Position numbers and translations under genes: made by a program. From Micrococcales bacterium UBA4448 (GTDB lineage Bacteria > Actinomycetota > Actinomycetes > Actinomycetales > Microbacteriaceae), in contig DGPE01000083.1 of NCBI GenBank assembly GCA_002390305.1, positions 1 through 64,000 on the forward strand: DNA of 64,000 nt, written 5' to 3'. Below the pieces are notes generated by a model that saw only the letters and a list, made by a program, of their open reading frames with translations, was not told the origin of the DNA and made no database searches. Numbering within the stretch: position 1 is the stretch's first letter; each line of letters starts with the position of its first letter. Of the stretch, positions 62,533 through 64,000 are shown one piece after another.

Positions 62533-62922
62533 CTAATTTAGGTCTTCGGTGTCGACATCCTCAAGCTCAGAGTCAGAATCTGAGACTGAGACGTGTGACG
62601 GGCTAAGCAAAAACACCTTTGCTGTAACTCGTCTAAGGTGCCCCTCAAGGCCTTCCTTCAAGCCCAGCATGAAATCCACAATGCGCCTGGAGTCCGCCTC
62701 ACTCAAGTCACCGATGTTGACTATCACAGGAACACCCGTCCTGAAATGAGAAGCGACTTCCTTGGCGTCAGCATAGGTTTTTGGCTCTAGCGTGATGATT
62801 TCAGACATATCCGAGGACCTTCTGGGGCGAGGAGCGCTGGATCTTGGCTTAGCCGTTTCAGACTTGGCTGGCTCTGAACTGCCAAAGCCAAAATAATTCA
62901 TTGTTGAACTAACGATGCCCAT
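62533..62922 (-). CDS. sepF: Cell division protein SepF
   Basis: Binds FtsZ and tethers it to the membrane in actinobacteria, which lack FtsA. The 129-residue protein starts MGIVSSTMNYFGFG, an amphipathic membrane-binding helix, then a Pro/Ser-rich linker and the globular SepF domain with YADAKEVASHFRTGVPVIVNI and FMLGLKEGLEGHLRRV. ATG at 62922 has GGAG five bases upstream; an upstream in-frame start adds eight residues without support. Confidence 0.95.
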   Translation of the reverse strand: MGIVSSTMNYFGFGSSEPAKSETAKPRSSAPRPRRSSDMSEIITLEPKTYADAKEVASHFRTGVPVIVNIGDLSEADSRRIVDFMLGLKEGLEGHLRRVTAKVFLLSPSHVSVSDSDSELEDVDTEDLN

Positions 62923-62952
62923 TTTTACTCCTAGTTTGTTGGTCAAAGACTA

Positions 62953-63645
62953 TTAGTTGTTTCCCCTCGGGCCGGTAATTGCGCTACCTACCCGCACGTG
63001 TGTCGCACCCATTTCGATTGCCATTTCATAGTCGGCACTCATTCCCATTGAAACGGCAGTCGCCGAAGGCAAGATTTCTTGCAGCTTTGAGCTCAGATTG
63101 ATTGCTCTCTCAAAGTCAACTCGGGGATCAACATCCAGCCCGGCAACTGCCATTACCCCAAGCACATTTAGACCCCCCACTTGGACAGTTTTTTCAGCAA
63201 ACTCTGAAAAGCTTTCAACGGGAATGCCGCCTCTATTCGGGTCGTCGGTGAGATTCAACTCAATAAAACACGCCAGCTCTAAGTCCATTACCGCCAGCTG
63301 TTTTGCGAACTCCTTCAGCAAGCTTGCGCGGTCCAGTGAATGAACGGTGGAAGCGTATGACAACACACTCTTTGCCTTATTTGACTGCAATTGTCCGACG
63401 AAGTGCCAATCGGTTCTTGCTTGAGGCCTCAGATCGGCAACGGCAAGCGCCTTTGGCTTTGCCTCCTGGTCTTTATTTTCTCCAAACATATGGTGGCCCA
63501 AGTCCATCAGTTTGGTTACCACCGAAGCGGGATGAGTCTTGGTGATGACAATAAGCTCGACGTCGGCAGATGCCCGCCCCGAGGCCCTTGAGGCAACTTC
63601 GATGCGCTCCAGGACTTCCCGGTATCGAGCTTCAAGCGAAATCAA
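62953..63645 (-). CDS. PLP homeostasis protein, YggS family
   Basis: Pyridoxal-phosphate-binding protein that controls PLP and amino acid balance. The 230-residue TIM-barrel protein has the Schiff-base Lys36 in VITKTHPASVV, GENKDQEAKPK, and the phosphate-binding SMGMSADYEMAIEMG and VRVGSAITGPR. Start TTG at 63645 overlaps the ftsZ stop as TTGA, so it is coupled to ftsZ. Classic position between ftsZ and sepF. Confidence 0.95.
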   Translation of the reverse strand: MISLEARYREVLERIEVASRASGRASADVELIVITKTHPASVVTKLMDLGHHMFGENKDQEAKPKALAVADLRPQARTDWHFVGQLQSNKAKSVLSYASTVHSLDRASLLKEFAKQLAVMDLELACFIELNLTDDPNRGGIPVESFSEFAEKTVQVGGLNVLGVMAVAGLDVDPRVDFERAINLSSKLQEILPSATAVSMGMSADYEMAIEMGATHVRVGSAITGPRGNN

Positions 63646-64000
63646 CGGAAGAATTCAGGCAGATCCAAGTCGTCGCCAAAGAAACCAGGAGCGGACACTT
63701 TTTCCTTCGTTGGTTCAAGTTCTTCTGAGTCTTCAGTCACAAAGCTCGGCACTTCAATCTCTTCGGGCGAAATCTGCTCAGTAGATTCAAAGTCTGGAGA
63801 TTCCTGAGAGGCATTGGCGGTTTCAGTCACCGCCGAAAGCGCAGCTACCCCCAGCGCGCTTGCTTCAAACTTGCGGTATTTAGGCTGACCACCATCAAAG
63901 CCAGCGGCGATTACTGTAATGCGAACCTCGTCACCGAGAGTGTCTTCGATAGTTGCACCAAAGATTATGTTGGCTTCCGGGTGAACAGCTTCCTGCACAA
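63642..64000 (-). CDS. ftsZ: Cell division protein FtsZ, C-terminal part (cut by window edge)
   Basis: Tubulin-like GTPase that forms the division ring. Only the C-terminal 119 residues are inside; the GTP-binding domain lies beyond the right edge. The visible part includes PEANIIFGATIEDTLGDEVRITVIAAGF, the end of the second FtsZ domain, a variable acidic linker, and the terminal DDLDLPEFFR peptide, which contacts SepF and other partners. Position upstream of yggS-sepF-yggT-divIVA supports the call. Confidence 0.96.
   Translation of the reverse strand, partial: VQEAVHPEANIIFGATIEDTLGDEVRITVIAAGFDGGQPKYRKFEASALGVAALSAVTETANASQESPDFESTEQISPEEIEVPSFVTEDSEELEPTKEKVSAPGFFGDDLDLPEFFR

Noticed and set aside
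1..64000. Mobile elements, CRISPR arrays, integrase or phage genes, toxin-antitoxin pairs
   Set aside because: No direct-repeat arrays, transposase motifs or foreign gene blocks were seen; nearly all genes belong to conserved actinobacterial core neighbourhoods.

Overview
The window is a gene-dense stretch of a bacterial chromosome from an actinobacterium. Markers are OpcA, RbpA, PafB/PafC, Wag31-type DivIVA, DUF3043 and DUF3099 proteins, the diheme QcrC/QcrA/QcrB complex with four-subunit CtaC-F oxidase, separate Lnt and polyprenol-phosphate mannose synthase genes, and the ftsZ-yggS-sepF-yggT-divIVA-lspA-rluD-dnaE order. Moderate base composition (about half G+C by eye), very short intergenic spacers, and heavy use of overlapping starts and stops suggest a small streamlined member of the Microbacteriaceae (Rhodoluna/Aquiluna-like freshwater lineages). 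That placement is inference, because no 16S gene is present.

Layout. 1-7419 (minus): a complete pentose phosphate operon tkt-tal-pgi-zwf-opcA-pgl, with pgl cut by the window edge. 7549-10882: ctaB, then phrB and ctaA on the other strand. 11034-15021: the SUF iron-sulfur operon sufB-sufD-Rieske-sufC-sufT, closed by a bidirectional terminator. 15066-16930 (minus): bioY, SURF1, a small Cys protein and a DUF3099 protein. 17028-18546: fabG and fabI. 18543-22441: serB, glgC and, divergently, a GlgM-type synthase plus an ABC ATPase. 22515-26953: L31 type B, an exonuclease, an alpha/beta hydrolase with a GT4 glycosyltransferase, a histidine phosphatase, a sirtuin and tRNA-Leu(GAG). 27069-37266: a small ORF-uppP pair, PAC2, a HAD phosphatase, trmI, an FKBP lipoprotein, pafB-pafC, tatA-tatC and a Ski2-like helicase. 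This is the usual neighbourhood of the Pup-proteasome genes, which are missing here. 37283-42479: lnt-ppm, rbpA, a GDPD, a YczE-like protein and trpD. 42583-49858: ctaE-qcrC-qcrA-qcrB facing ctaC-ctaD-ctaF. 49939-56612: erpA, an M20 peptidase, a DUF3043 protein, an aldo/keto reductase, hisD-nrdR-pyrD and a flavin reductase. 56609-64000 (minus): ftsZ (partial)-yggS-sepF-yggT-divIVA-lspA-rluD-dnaE.

Together the genes give a near-complete aa3 oxidase branch: heme A synthesis (CtaB, CtaA), assembly (SURF1), the bc1 complex and the oxidase subunits. They also supply NADPH from the oxidative pentose phosphate route, SUF and ErpA for Fe-S clusters, lipoprotein export and maturation (Tat, LspA, Lnt), and division functions.

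The main observations are architectural. (1) The conserved proteasome/pupylation locus is closed to a 12-base gap between trmI and the FKBP gene. (2) At least 13 genes have a TANNNT -10 hexamer exactly 6-8 bases before the start codon and no usable ribosome binding site, so they are predicted to be leaderless. (3) Eight of eleven convergent gene pairs overlap, six of them by four bases with interlocked stop codons, leaving no space for terminators. (4) An iron-box-like palindrome lies between ctaA and the suf operon. No mobile elements, CRISPR arrays, phage genes or clear pseudogenes were seen. No novel defence or biosynthetic system was found.
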